Assembly: GCF_963678635.1 (NCBI RefSeq)
Contig: NC_087067.1
Coordinates: 19,297,018-19,351,638 of the forward strand
Origin: Symsagittifera roscoffensis
Taxonomy: Eukaryota > Xenacoelomorpha > Acoela > Convolutidae
DNA length: 54,621 nucleotides
Direction: 5' to 3'
Shown here piece by piece: positions 42,701-50,319 of the stretch. Position numbers and translations under genes: made by a program. Each line of letters starts with the position of its first letter. Position 1 is the stretch's first letter. The notes beneath the pieces are model-generated. The model was not told the DNA's origin. It saw nothing but the letters and a program-made list of their open reading frames with translations, and did not search any database.

Positions 42701-45313
42701 CTCGTCTTTTGTTTGTGATTGCATAAAAACATCGTCTAAATAGGTGATTGCGTTTTTCTTGAGTATCAGTGGTCTAAAAATTTTGCTCATAAAAGCTGAA
42801 AATGCTGCTGGTCCTATGGATATTCCATAGAATAAGCGGTTGAATTCATATTGTTGGTTTCCGATAACAAATTGTGTTAAACGTCGTGATTGTTCATCTA
42901 GTGGCATTTGATTGTATGCACTATTCATATCGGCGGTTGTAAAGTATTTGCCGTTTATTTTTGTTAAAATAACTTGTATTGGTTCAATGGGCCAATTACA
43001 TTTTGATTCATCTATAAGTGAATTGAGGTATCTAGCATCGAGAACGATTTTTAATGATTCTCCTTTAGCTAGAATGATAACGGGGTTGATAAATGTGTTG
43101 CCTTTTGGTTGTTCTTCTTTATTAACTGGTGATATAATGTTGTATTGTTCTAAAATATCAAGTAATCTGTTCACTTTATCATGTAAGTGAATTGGTACTT
43201 TACTTGCTCTCTGTTTTTTGAAAACTGCGTCTGGTTTTAACGGGAGATGTAGTGATGAACTGATTTTCCCAACATCGAATTTTGATGTTGCATAGACTGA
43301 TGAATATTTAATTAGCTGTTTGGCTAATTTTTCGAATTCGTCTTGTGTTATTTGTGAATGTTGGAAATTAAACATTGTTAAAAATTTTTGTTGGTCCTCT
43401 GTGTAGTTACTTATGTTGAATGTAGGTTTGAAATATGGAGTTTTTGTGAAATAATCCGTATTTCTGTTTTCGTTACTTATTATATTATTTATAGATAATT
43501 CTTCATTAAGAATTGTAGATTGGCAAATATCTAGTAGTTGGAGTATATTATTTACGCGATAGGCTTTTTCGTGTATTGGTGATATTGTAGCGTTGGTTTC
43601 ACAATATCCTAAAAGTCCTAAAGGTAATGTTACTTGGTAAGGTGTGTTGTTATAGACATGTAAGGAAATGATATCGGAATTCGAATTTTTCAAATATTTT
43701 ATGGATGAGATTGTGATTTTGAAAAATTTGTGAATAGGTTTGAATTCAAATTCTGACATATAAAATTTTTGTTTGTTTTGTTCTTTATCATATTGGTGAA
43801 CTTGTTTGATTGAAAAATTATAGATATTTCCTGATAGTGGTTTTAGGTGTTTTCTTTGTTGGTTAAATATTGGGTAGAATTTTGAAAAGAATGGTGGTTG
43901 TTTATTTAATCTTTGAAAAAATGTTAAGGATGTTTCTTTTGTTTTTGTATATTTATCTTTGATTAATATTTTACTATTTAGTATGTTAATTGTTGGTATA
44001 TACTTCGAAATAAATGGTATTCCAATGATATTATATTTAATGTCAGTGATATGGAATATTTGTTTAAATGGCTTATTTAAAATTTTGCTTTGTTCCATTG
44101 TTCTGGTGGGGAGGAGAAATAATTGGATTTTTCCGTAGTTTATCAATGTTGATCCTTGTGCTGTTGCTAGTTTGCTGGAGGTTTCAAGAGGTGTTAGCTT
44201 TGGGTGTAAGGTTTTTATTTCATTCCATGTGGGGATGTTTATTATGTTTGATTCTGCTCCTGAATCAATTAAAAAATCTATTTCAAGGTCTGGTGGTTGA
44301 AATTCTTTATTTCTTGGGCTTTCTAAGAGAAATGGTATTGTCCAAATTTTTTCTTTGGGTTGTTCTTTTTGTATATTTTGATAAATGTGGTTTGTATTCA
44401 AGCATTTTGTTTTGGTATTTTTATTGGTTTGATCTGTAGTGTTAATCTCGTTTGTTTCTTGCGTCGTTGGTGTGGAATTTATGGGTGTAGTGTAATAATT
44501 TTGAAGAAATTCTGATTGATTTTCATATATGTGTGATGGAAAGGGTTGTTCATATATGACAGATTCATAGTCATTTTCGACTTTTATCATATTGATAGAA
44601 AGAGTGTTTTCAGTATCACTTTCTGAATCTGATGATGTACAGTTTATTTGATTGAGTTGTAACGTATCAGTTACTGTGTCATCAATACCTGGAGGGTCTG
44701 ATGTTGTTTCTGGGTTAGATTGTACTTGATTGATTTGTCTATGATGTTTAGGTGTACTACTTCTGTGGCGATTATTAGAATTATTATAGTTATTATTATT
44801 CCGGTGTGGTGATTGGGAATAATTTCTATAACGATTATTATAACTTGAGTGTCGATTTTGTGAATTATTTCGCGATCTGTTTTGGTAATTATTGTTTGGT
44901 CTGTTATAGTTCGATCTATTATATGAGTTATTCCTTGATCGATTGTTCGGGTAATTCTGGTTTCGGTTGTTTGAATAACTTCTATTTCGATTATAGGAGT
45001 AGTTTCTATTCCTATTGTATGATGAATTTCGTGATTGGTTGTTTGGATAGTAGTTATTTCTTGATTGGGAATTAGATCTAGAAACAAATCGTTGTGTATT
45101 TGAATTTGATCTGGAGTAGTTATTTCGACTATTTGGTCTATTGTAGTGATTTTGTGATGAATTGTTCGTGTTTCTTCGTTCTGGTGATCTTCCTCTATAA
45201 CTTGAGTTATATGGTGATTGATTTCTTGTATAGTTTGTATTGTTCGGGAGTGGTTTTCCTGAACTGTTGTTGCTGTGGACTGTTTTGTTCGGTAGATTTT
45301 GATCTTTTTTCAT
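39728..45313 (-). CDS. pol: Pol polyprotein: protease, RT, RNase H, integrase (1861 aa from first ATG)
   Basis: Residues 1-200 are a basic Asn/Arg/Ser/Tyr-rich stretch that looks like a nucleocapsid tail. The retropepsin motif is DSGAESN at 350. In RT, D795 and YLDD 858-861 are the catalytic acids. RNase H has D1007, E1050, D1077 and D1122. The integrase zinc finger is H1370/H1377/C1407/C1410, its DDE triad D1442, D1502 and E1538 (35 residues between the last two), and a GPY motif lies at 1715. All key residues are present and no stops occur, so the enzymes look functional. The frame continues upstream without a break for 24 codons to the gag TGA, so pol is most likely made as a gag fusion by stop readthrough and the ATG at 45313 may be unused. 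Confidence 0.95.
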   Translation of the reverse strand: MKKDQNLPNKTVHSNNSSGKPLPNNTNYTRNQSPYNSSYRGRSPERRNTNNSSQNHYNRPNSRNNYSRSNSNTQRFVSRSNSQSRNNYYPNNQSRNSSYNRNRNYSYNRNRSYSNNRNQNYPNNRSRNNSYNRSNYNRPNNNYQNRSRNNSQNRHSSYNNRYRNYSQSPHRNNNNYNNSNNRHRSSTPKHHRQINQVQSNPETTSDPPGIDDTVTDTLQLNQINCTSSDSESDTENTLSINMIKVENDYESVIYEQPFPSHIYENQSEFLQNYYTTPINSTPTTQETNEINTTDQTNKNTKTKCLNTNHIYQNIQKEQPKEKIWTIPFLLESPRNKEFQPPDLEIDFLIDSGAESNIINIPTWNEIKTLHPKLTPLETSSKLATAQGSTLINYGKIQLFLLPTRTMEQSKILNKPFKQIFHITDIKYNIIGIPFISKYIPTINILNSKILIKDKYTKTKETSLTFFQRLNKQPPFFSKFYPIFNQQRKHLKPLSGNIYNFSIKQVHQYDKEQNKQKFYMSEFEFKPIHKFFKITISSIKYLKNSNSDIISLHVYNNTPYQVTLPLGLLGYCETNATISPIHEKAYRVNNILQLLDICQSTILNEELSINNIISNENRNTDYFTKTPYFKPTFNISNYTEDQQKFLTMFNFQHSQITQDEFEKLAKQLIKYSSVYATSKFDVGKISSSLHLPLKPDAVFKKQRASKVPIHLHDKVNRLLDILEQYNIISPVNKEEQPKGNTFINPVIILAKGESLKIVLDARYLNSLIDESKCNWPIEPIQVILTKINGKYFTTADMNSAYNQMPLDEQSRRLTQFVIGNQQYEFNRLFYGISIGPAAFSAFMSKIFRPLILKKNAITYLDDVFMQSQTKDEMFNVLEKYHQILQNENLKAAPDKSHFFLTRVKFLGHNIERKTITPLKSRIDAIQKLQPPTNKKKIQEFLGMLNFLSKYVYKMQLYLRPFYNILRQQNNFEWNTEHQTRFEEIKKLLTEQISNTIPDSNQPFYAMCDASNFGIGAALLQSHNGTNKMNLISANSRLFTQAELRLSTLMRECTAIIYTLTEYEFLILGSKHPTVLFTDHKPIIFLFTQKSNPNHRVYRFQLILMKFPNLHIVWTAGKNLALPDTLSRNTPPELLTRKTTVEIPKNIKFYLAENETSPRLECKYAVKTDIEQSQINSLQHFPLYLDCQNNHYEVDLLGTSTFKPIPYSQWIKNNTQQKRTKQHLPKKDHFPLIEKEDLTDKINLSGPQTNDSKYTINQVFDLHDPLDTIPLSKLEIENIFLPPTEIITISTLKQYQNLDPVIRQLKSWHKYKTKPIKADSTILGNKTLLRYFRKFNNTTINENTDLLEYNLNESTVPCLPLSMILIAFNISHTQNIKGHSGSEKTYSNFIQNFYFPNAPIWIKVLCNDCIVCQLNKPYPNQKQIAQKQDFKGQSLYFNHRISFDTKGPISPSSEGNSYIMVIVDAFTHYVALNPVPHCNAYYAYTTLYEHWIAKFGLPEILVTDNGTEFINNEIITLCHLYNIKHKPRTSHAPWTNGLVEGMNRSLQEYLRCIINGNDTKYTEWSADVKLFPLAYNSQITTTLGMSPYEMVFNQKPRKPIMFTANSHKNAQGYCQPNKDSICYNLPLHTHDEDHFHHPQILKLASGTHTEWILNRDKKHNEIYQKITKKLLQRQNINEQINSRFTPASDLKIGTFVLIPNFNTQKGISKKLQPLRKGPYQIIAKPTDVTYKITDSNKKEIVQHRNNLLPYYPKEYALRELTQLYSFTGLKIIQNETHLKNTEQNDNPTENQNTKPTATKNNTQNHKESPKQRKNRKMTEQIIPQEQIDKSESRKTTRLRNQPRKNYKIFIPQSKILKKVEFQK

Positions 45314-45385
45314 GTATTGATAGAATGATTTATTTGGTTCTTTATATCTTTGAGGTTTATTTTGGTTGTCTTGCTGTTTTTGTCT

Positions 45386-46828
45386 TCATTCGGAAATACT
45401 ATGTCCGTATCGTCGGCAATAATTACACCATTTTTTGAAAGATGGTTTGCCTTTAAAGTTCGGGTTCTTTTCGTAAATATTGAGTATTTCAGTGATTTTT
45501 TCAACGAGGTCTGTCTCTGATTCCTGTATATTATTAATATTAGTGGGAGTCGTTTCAATTCTGTTAACGTATTGTAGTTTCAGATTTTCCGCTTCTTCTA
45601 GTTTCATCGTGATTTCTGCTTGTTCTAATTTGTCTACTAGTTTTCGAAAATCTAAATCGGGTTCTCGAATTGAAGAAGGATGGGATGCTCTCTTTTTTAT
45701 TGCTATTTTCCTTAATTGTGGTGTTAAGGTCATCATTAAGATTTCTGTCATCTTTGTGTTTTTATAGTCATGTGTATTTAATGAATATGCTTTTCGAACT
45801 AGTGTTTCGATTCGTACTGCTATTTGCTTGATGGTTTCGTTTGGTAATCTGCGAATTTCATTACATAAAACTCTTTGTTGTTGTTTGTTTCTTTCGGAGT
45901 CAAACATTTTTGAAAATTCCTGTGTAAACCTTTTCCAGTTTGATTTTATTTCTAGAGGTAGTACTGAAAACCATTTTTGGGCTGCGCCATCTAAGGTTGT
46001 TTGTATTAACGCTGTGCGTCGATGTATCCAATTTTGATGTAGTGGCGTATTAATTGGTTCAGGTCCAATATTTAAAATCAGGTTTGCTGTTACTGCATTT
46101 AAATAATCTTCTACAGAATATTCAGGGTCTGTTCCTGTGAAAACCATTAAAGGTTTGTTTGATGTTATTGATGATCCACCCATAAGGTATGGATTCATTG
46201 TCATTTGTAATGATTCTGCTGCATTTGGCATTTGAGAAAAATTTGAAAGTTGGTTTCTTGTTATTTCATGTTGTTGGAGATAATATGGGAGTGGTATTTC
46301 ATTTTGCATTTGTGATGCTTGATACGAGTGTGCAGTCATTGGATTTTGTTGTTGAATTGGTTGAAAAGATTGTGTATTAATTAGATTTTGTTGTTGAATT
46401 GGTTGTTGATGTTGTGCATCTATTGGTTGTGGAGAAAAATTTCTATGATTTGTACGTGTTTTCTGTATTCCTTGTCTACGATATTCTTGAGTATTTGGTG
46501 CAAATATATCTGGTTGTAAGAAATCATCATCTGAGGATAAATAATCCATTTGATAAGATGTCTGTTTTTTATTTTTATTTTGTTGAAAAAATGGGTAATT
46601 TTCACTGTGATCCTGTGGAGGATTTGTTTGGAAATTTATTGAATTAGGTTGGGTCATTGGGTTATCCCAATTTCGAGATCTTGTATATTGGTTAAAATTT
46701 CTTTGTGGTTGATTATATGTTTTTGATGGATGTGTATAATTATAATTATGGTCTGCAAAGTTGTTTCTAGTGAATGTTTTGCGTGTTTTTGATTGTATTG
46801 TCATGGGTCTGTATGTTTGGTAATCCAT
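45386..46828 (-). CDS. gag: Gag polyprotein, 480 aa from first ATG
   Basis: A Gln/Asn-rich N-terminal half (1-225) is followed by a capsid-type retrotransposon gag domain (about 230-415, with LDGAAQKWFSVL and a helical LVDKLEQAE stretch). The C-terminal knuckle CNYCRRYGHSISE (C468, C471, H476) stops at TGA exactly where the final cysteine of a C-x2-C-x4-H-x4-C knuckle belongs. The frame is shared with ORF2 upstream (137 open codons lie between the ORF2 stop and this ATG) and with pol downstream. Gag coats the RNA and forms particles. Whether the TGA is a readthrough signal or a recent mutation is undecided. Confidence 0.9.
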   Translation of the reverse strand: MDYQTYRPMTIQSKTRKTFTRNNFADHNYNYTHPSKTYNQPQRNFNQYTRSRNWDNPMTQPNSINFQTNPPQDHSENYPFFQQNKNKKQTSYQMDYLSSDDDFLQPDIFAPNTQEYRRQGIQKTRTNHRNFSPQPIDAQHQQPIQQQNLINTQSFQPIQQQNPMTAHSYQASQMQNEIPLPYYLQQHEITRNQLSNFSQMPNAAESLQMTMNPYLMGGSSITSNKPLMVFTGTDPEYSVEDYLNAVTANLILNIGPEPINTPLHQNWIHRRTALIQTTLDGAAQKWFSVLPLEIKSNWKRFTQEFSKMFDSERNKQQQRVLCNEIRRLPNETIKQIAVRIETLVRKAYSLNTHDYKNTKMTEILMMTLTPQLRKIAIKKRASHPSSIREPDLDFRKLVDKLEQAEITMKLEEAENLKLQYVNRIETTPTNINNIQESETDLVEKITEILNIYEKNPNFKGKPSFKKWCNYCRRYGHSISE

Positions 46829-47239
46829 ATGTGAATATTTAGGGGCAACCGAAGGTTTAACGGTTGATTGTAAGGTTACCTGTGTTTGTGAAGGATTTGT
46901 ATTTCTTGGTGTTGTTAAATTTGGGCGTATTGGTGAAATACTTTGTTGTGTAGTTGTTGTGTGTACAATTTCTTCATTTATGAAGTGTGATGGTGTCTGG
47001 ATATCTTGTTGAGTAATATTCCTAGTTCCATTGAGGTTTTCATTGTGTATAACTGTAGAGTTTAAACTATTATTTTGTGTATCGGGTAAAAATGTATTAT
47101 AGTTTAATGGTGTTGCATCAATTGTTAATGGTATTACTCTTACATAATCTCTTATGTAAGATATCGTACTTATTGCTTGACTTGAGATTGATTGTGGGAA
47201 GCTTATAAATGCGGGATGAGACCATTCGGGGTCCCAAAC
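46829..47239 (-). CDS. Open in-frame extension between the ORF2 stop and the gag ATG
   Basis: 137 sense codons without a stop, in the frame of both ORF2 and gag. It begins VWDPEWSHPAF and becomes Thr/Pro/Gln-rich (TTTTQQSISPIRPNLTT). It has the composition of the adjoining coding regions. It could be translated by readthrough of the ORF2 TAA, or after splicing. Confidence 0.55.
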
Positions 47240-47950
47240 TTAATCTGATTGTTCTGTGATAGCTGTATCATCGTTCGAGTTTTGGGGTCTAAAATTTTTT
47301 CTTGCTTGTGCAATTAAATCAATATTGTGTGTAAAATAATCTATTATGAACCATGCCAAAATTTTTTGTAGATCGTGTTTTGTATGTTGTGAAACGTCGT
47401 CTTTCGTGAAATTTTCTTTAATGATGTTTAAATAACTAGAGAGTAGTGTGATTTCATGTCGTACTCTTAAATGTTTAGATGTTTCTGTCGGTGAGACATT
47501 TGTTAATGGGAGTTCATTTTCTAATATCGAAATATAACTATATATTATTGCGAAAACTTCATTGGTGAAAATGGAGTTTGCTCTTTGTGAGTTATGGTAT
47601 TGGATGCTTTTTATATATTCTGAAAAAACTTTTGAAAATTCTAAATCAAGATCGTCTGTTTGAATTGTATATTTTCTATTATTATGGTTTGGTGAGGTGA
47701 ATTCTATGGAGTAGATTCCATACTGTTGTGTTATGTTGCATATATCTTTTAAGTAGTGATCTATGATTTGTCTTTTGATTTTTACATCGGGGAACTCTGT
47801 TTTACATGGACTGATTCCGGGTTCAAATAAATTTACGAGTAAATTTTGACAAAATATGTGTTGTCCTCTATCAGTATCTGCATCTACTATAAAAGGAAAG
47901 ATTTCATCATCATCTGGACTTTCTTCACCTGGGGTGTGCGTTGAGCTCAT
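47240..47950 (-). CDS. Retroelement ORF2, 236 aa, upstream of gag
   Basis: Acidic N-terminus (PGEESPDDDEIFPFIVDAD), then a mainly helical, globular-looking sequence with few cysteines. It may be a matrix-like N-terminal part of a larger gag or a separate protein. It ends in TAA at 47240-47242, directly followed by 137 open codons leading to gag in the same frame. Its start overlaps ORF1 by 26 nt in another frame. No family recognised. Confidence 0.75.
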   Translation of the reverse strand: MSSTHTPGEESPDDDEIFPFIVDADTDRGQHIFCQNLLVNLFEPGISPCKTEFPDVKIKRQIIDHYLKDICNITQQYGIYSIEFTSPNHNNRKYTIQTDDLDLEFSKVFSEYIKSIQYHNSQRANSIFTNEVFAIIYSYISILENELPLTNVSPTETSKHLRVRHEITLLSSYLNIIKENFTKDDVSQHTKHDLQKILAWFIIDYFTHNIDLIAQARKNFRPQNSNDDTAITEQSD

Positions 47951-48392
47951 TTTTTCGTTCGATGACTGTTAATATGTAATTATTAATGTGTCGAATTGGT
48001 TGATTCCAATTGTATAAATGTACTGGTTTGTGTTTATACTGCTTTTTTATTCTTCTTTTTCCTCTTTTTGATGAATTTGAAGTTGTTTCTGAGTCAGAAA
48101 AATATAATTGATCGTGAAGTGGGCAATTTTTATCTATTGATTCTTTTAGTTTGTAAAGTTCGTCTAAACTGTTGGTTTCTGATTCTGAAAATGCGTTTCG
48201 ATTTTTTGAAAATCTTTTTCGTGTTATTTGTCTTTGTTTCGTTATTATTTTTCTTTTTAGTGTTTGTCGTTTTGTTCGAATGTATCCAACTGTTTGTGTA
48301 TGAGGTGTGATTACAAGGTCGTATTTTTTGTTATCTATTTCACAATTGTGTAAAACGATTGTTTGTTTATTTCCTAGGTTTTTAAATGACAT
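47925..48392 (-). CDS. Retroelement ORF1, 155 aa, basic
   Basis: First sizeable ORF after the leader. It is Lys/Arg-rich (KRKIITKQRQITRKRF, KRGKRRIKKQYKHK) with a central acidic/serine stretch (SESETNSLDE). It has the look of a nucleic-acid-binding or nuclear protein. It overlaps ORF2 by 26 nt. No homologue recognised. Extra ORFs upstream of gag are known in some giant plant Ty3/Gypsy elements (Ogre); similarity of sequence is not implied. Confidence 0.7.
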   Translation of the reverse strand: MSFKNLGNKQTIVLHNCEIDNKKYDLVITPHTQTVGYIRTKRQTLKRKIITKQRQITRKRFSKNRNAFSESETNSLDELYKLKESIDKNCPLHDQLYFSDSETTSNSSKRGKRRIKKQYKHKPVHLYNWNQPIRHINNYILTVIERKNELNAHPR

Positions 48393-49324
48393 AAGGTTTA
48401 GGATGACGGATGCAAAAGGTTGTTAAATGATTTCTATTTTCTTAAACTGTTAGTTCTTACGATTTTTTGGTTAGCTTAACCTGGGTCTATTTGTTCAGGG
48501 TTGGAGAGAAAAGTATATCGATTCCGAAGAATGATTTTTTACTTTCTCGTGGCTAGTATAAGTTAAGGTGTTAACTTACTTAATCTTACTTAGGGGTAGT
48601 GATTGTGTTCAAGGGTTGGAGAATAGTAAATCGATCCACAAGGTTCAGGTATAATTAGAACGCGAGTAGTTCGTTAGATACTATTTTAAACTTACTAAGT
48701 CTAAGATTTATCCTGGGTCTGGTAAGAGGGGGGATCAAGTGAAGGATGAATAACCGAAGTTCTTCACTGTTTATCCTAATTTGAATGATTAGTTTTGTTT
48801 AAAAATTTCTATTAGTTTTGGGTCTTTAGAAAGGGTTGGGTAGTGAATCGACGTTTGAGGTCGTTAGACACTAATTAAGTGGGTGGGGGAGAACAAAGTT
48901 GTTCTGTTTGATCCAAGGATAAGCCTTGATGATCAAATTTGAAATTTAATTAAGTAGAAAATGATTTAAGATCCAAGGATAAGTCTTGATGATCTGGTTT
49001 AAAATTAAGTGAATTTAAGTTTTAATAAAATTTTAAATGTGTGTAAAGGAAAGATTTAGTGTTTTGATGATATTAGTGGGTTTATGATTGCTGTTATGTT
49101 TTAGATGATGGAGCTGGAACAACAGGATGATTTATGATTACTAACCATTTATTGTCATGCTACTAATTTTTATTTTTTATTTTTCAATAAATATTTTTCA
49201 AACATATTTTGTATATTACTGCAGAGTTTTAGGAAAACGATCTTAGATCTTTTTATCAATCGTTATTGTATATTAATAATTTTGTTTAGCGCCTGAAATG
49301 ATTTTGAAGATTAGCTTCAAGGTT

Positions 49325-49558
49325 TTATGTTTGCAAATGAAAATCTAAATTCATTGCCAGTAATATTCTAAATATAAAAGTTTGTGTTGGCTTTTGCCGT
49401 ACTATCATATAACTATTTGGTAAGTTTCTATTTTGTCGTATGTCGTCTCTGGTTCGAGGTCTTCTTCCAATTCCGGGTAGTTCTGTTATGGTTCGGAATA
49501 TTGGCTCTGATCTATTGAGTCGTAGAGACATTTCGATTAAATTATTGTCGTATAACAT
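49325..49558 (-). CDS. Small leader ORF, 77 aa
   Basis: Starts 88 nt inside the 5' LTR boundary. The product is basic (GIGRRPRTRDDIRQNRNLP) with no known motif. It could be an upstream ORF that regulates translation, or not translated at all. Confidence 0.3.
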   Translation of the reverse strand: MLYDNNLIEMSLRLNRSEPIFRTITELPGIGRRPRTRDDIRQNRNLPNSYMIVRQKPTQTFIFRILLAMNLDFHLQT

Positions 49559-49620
49559 TTTGTAAATGTTTTTGTCTAATTTCTAATCTATTTTGGTTAA
49601 TTCTAAGCTATTAAGGTCTT

Positions 49621-49643
49621 GTTCGAGACTTATGGTCGCACCA
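49621..49643 (-). promoter_or_regulatory. Primer-binding site
   Basis: On the coding strand TGGTGCGACCATAAGT follows two bases after the 5' LTR. The plus-strand form ends ...GGTCGCACCA, the expected 3' end of a tRNA with CCA, and includes GTTCGAGAC, which resembles a T-loop. I cannot name the tRNA with confidence. Confidence 0.65.
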
Positions 49644-49645
49644 GA

Positions 49646-50055
49646 TGAGTTAGGACCGATGTGGTTAACTCATAGAGTAATTTCGGATAGGGTACACCGT
49701 CTGCTCGTCACGCTATCTTATTTTCGGCCGGATAGATTCGTGCAACTTCTTAGTCTAATACCGATCCTAATCTTACTCTTATACTATCTAGTCTCAGGTT
49801 GTTTAACTAGTCTCTGCTAGGCTCAATAGATCTAGGGTATACTGGTTTATTGCGGTTGCTGAAGTGCTCGGGAGAGTCCAACTAATTTCTAAGTTAAATT
49901 CAAATCTCTCTGGTGCTGAAATTACAAGTAACTTCAGCACTTACAAATAAGTGGGTTGTTAGTTAGATGGATCATGATTGGTTAATATTAAATACTTTAC
50001 ATTGGTAAAACATTTAATTTATCCAATCATAAAATGTAGTTTAGATCAGGTTCCA
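49646..50055 (-). repeat. 5' LTR (410 bp)
   Basis: Reads the same as the left LTR throughout. It should hold the promoter and the polyadenylation site; TATA-like stretches are present but not decisive. Its outer edge lies 36 nt from the end of exon 2 of the host gene. Confidence 0.95.
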
Positions 50056-50091
50056 TTAGATGAAAATTTATTGTAAAGTTAATCATCTCAC

Positions 50092-50316
50092 TGTGTATGA
50101 GGTTGACGCCCACCAGTCCAGCCGCGCCCTTCCTGTCCTTCAGGATGTCGAGTGTGAACATGACGAAGAAGAAGAAGACGACGACTGAGGAGAAGTGGCT
50201 GAACAGGAGGAACACTCTGGCCGAGTTCACCCGCCTCTGAAACGATGAGTCATCCAGCAGAAGGGCTGTCTTGATAGAGGTGGGGATGAGGCCCATGTCT
50301 GCTTTGACCCCGAAGT
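50092..50316 (-). CDS. Claudin-like protein (217 aa), exon 2, loop one and second membrane segment
   Basis: The acceptor ttcttccaccag and donor ATACACA|GTGAGA bound 225 nt (2 + 74 codons + 1), fitting exons 1 and 3 in phase. It encodes FGVKADMGLIPTSIK, a polar stretch (DDSSFQRR) and segment two (ARVFLLFSHFSSVVVFFFF), then a cytoplasmic turn (LKDRKGAAG) and the start of segment three. GC content is strikingly higher than the flanks. The retroelement begins 36 nt past its 3' end. Confidence 0.8.
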
Positions 50317-50319
50317 CTG

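Larger units (their letters stand above)
48393..49645 (-). other. Retroelement 5' leader with repeats and hairpins
   Basis: 1.25 kb between the primer-binding site and ORF1. Two copies of gatccaaggataagccttga(tgatc), each able to fold as caagg/ccttg, lie 60 bp apart (48910 and 48970). Three diverged copies of 'gggttgga...agtaaatcgat' lie near 48498, 48612 and 48832. A coding-strand splice donor AA|GTAAGT is at about 48577-48584. A small leader ORF is at 49325-49558. Packaging, dimerisation or splicing roles are guesses. Confidence 0.6.
31136..50055 (-). mobile_element. Complete giant env-bearing Ty3/Gypsy-type LTR retroelement (18.9 kb)
   Basis: Both 410-bp LTRs read as identical and have TG...CA ends. 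A 4-bp direct repeat TTAG flanks the whole (31132-31135, 50056-50059). A primer-binding site starting TGG lies two bases inside the 5' LTR. Coding order (minus strand) is ORF1, ORF2, gag, pol, two small membrane ORFs, an ATG-less frame, an env-like glycoprotein and a 601-aa ORF. Pol order is protease, RT, RNase H, integrase with a GPY motif, which places it in Ty3/Gypsy (Metaviridae). No pol-internal stops are seen and the LTRs match, so insertion is recent. It lies in the sense orientation in intron 2 of the 217-aa claudin-like gene. At 18.9 kb with at least nine reading frames it is far larger than the usual 5-10 kb of this group. Confidence 0.95.

Noticed and set aside
44671-45087. Alternative 138-codon frame inside the 5' part of pol
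   Set aside because: It is a frame-shifted shadow of the Asn/Arg/Ser-rich repeat region of pol (Ile/Thr-rich by codon shift).
45310-45558. An alternative-frame 82-codon ORF spanning the gag-pol junction, suggesting a frameshift fusion
   Set aside because: It ends in TGA before reaching pol and carries no domain. The gag frame itself continues into pol, so a frameshift is not needed.
33164-48392. Many plus-strand frames of 60-120 codons opposite the retroelement genes
   Set aside because: They lie antisense to long intact coding frames and have the Val/Phe/Leu/Cys-rich composition expected from the complement of A-rich codons.
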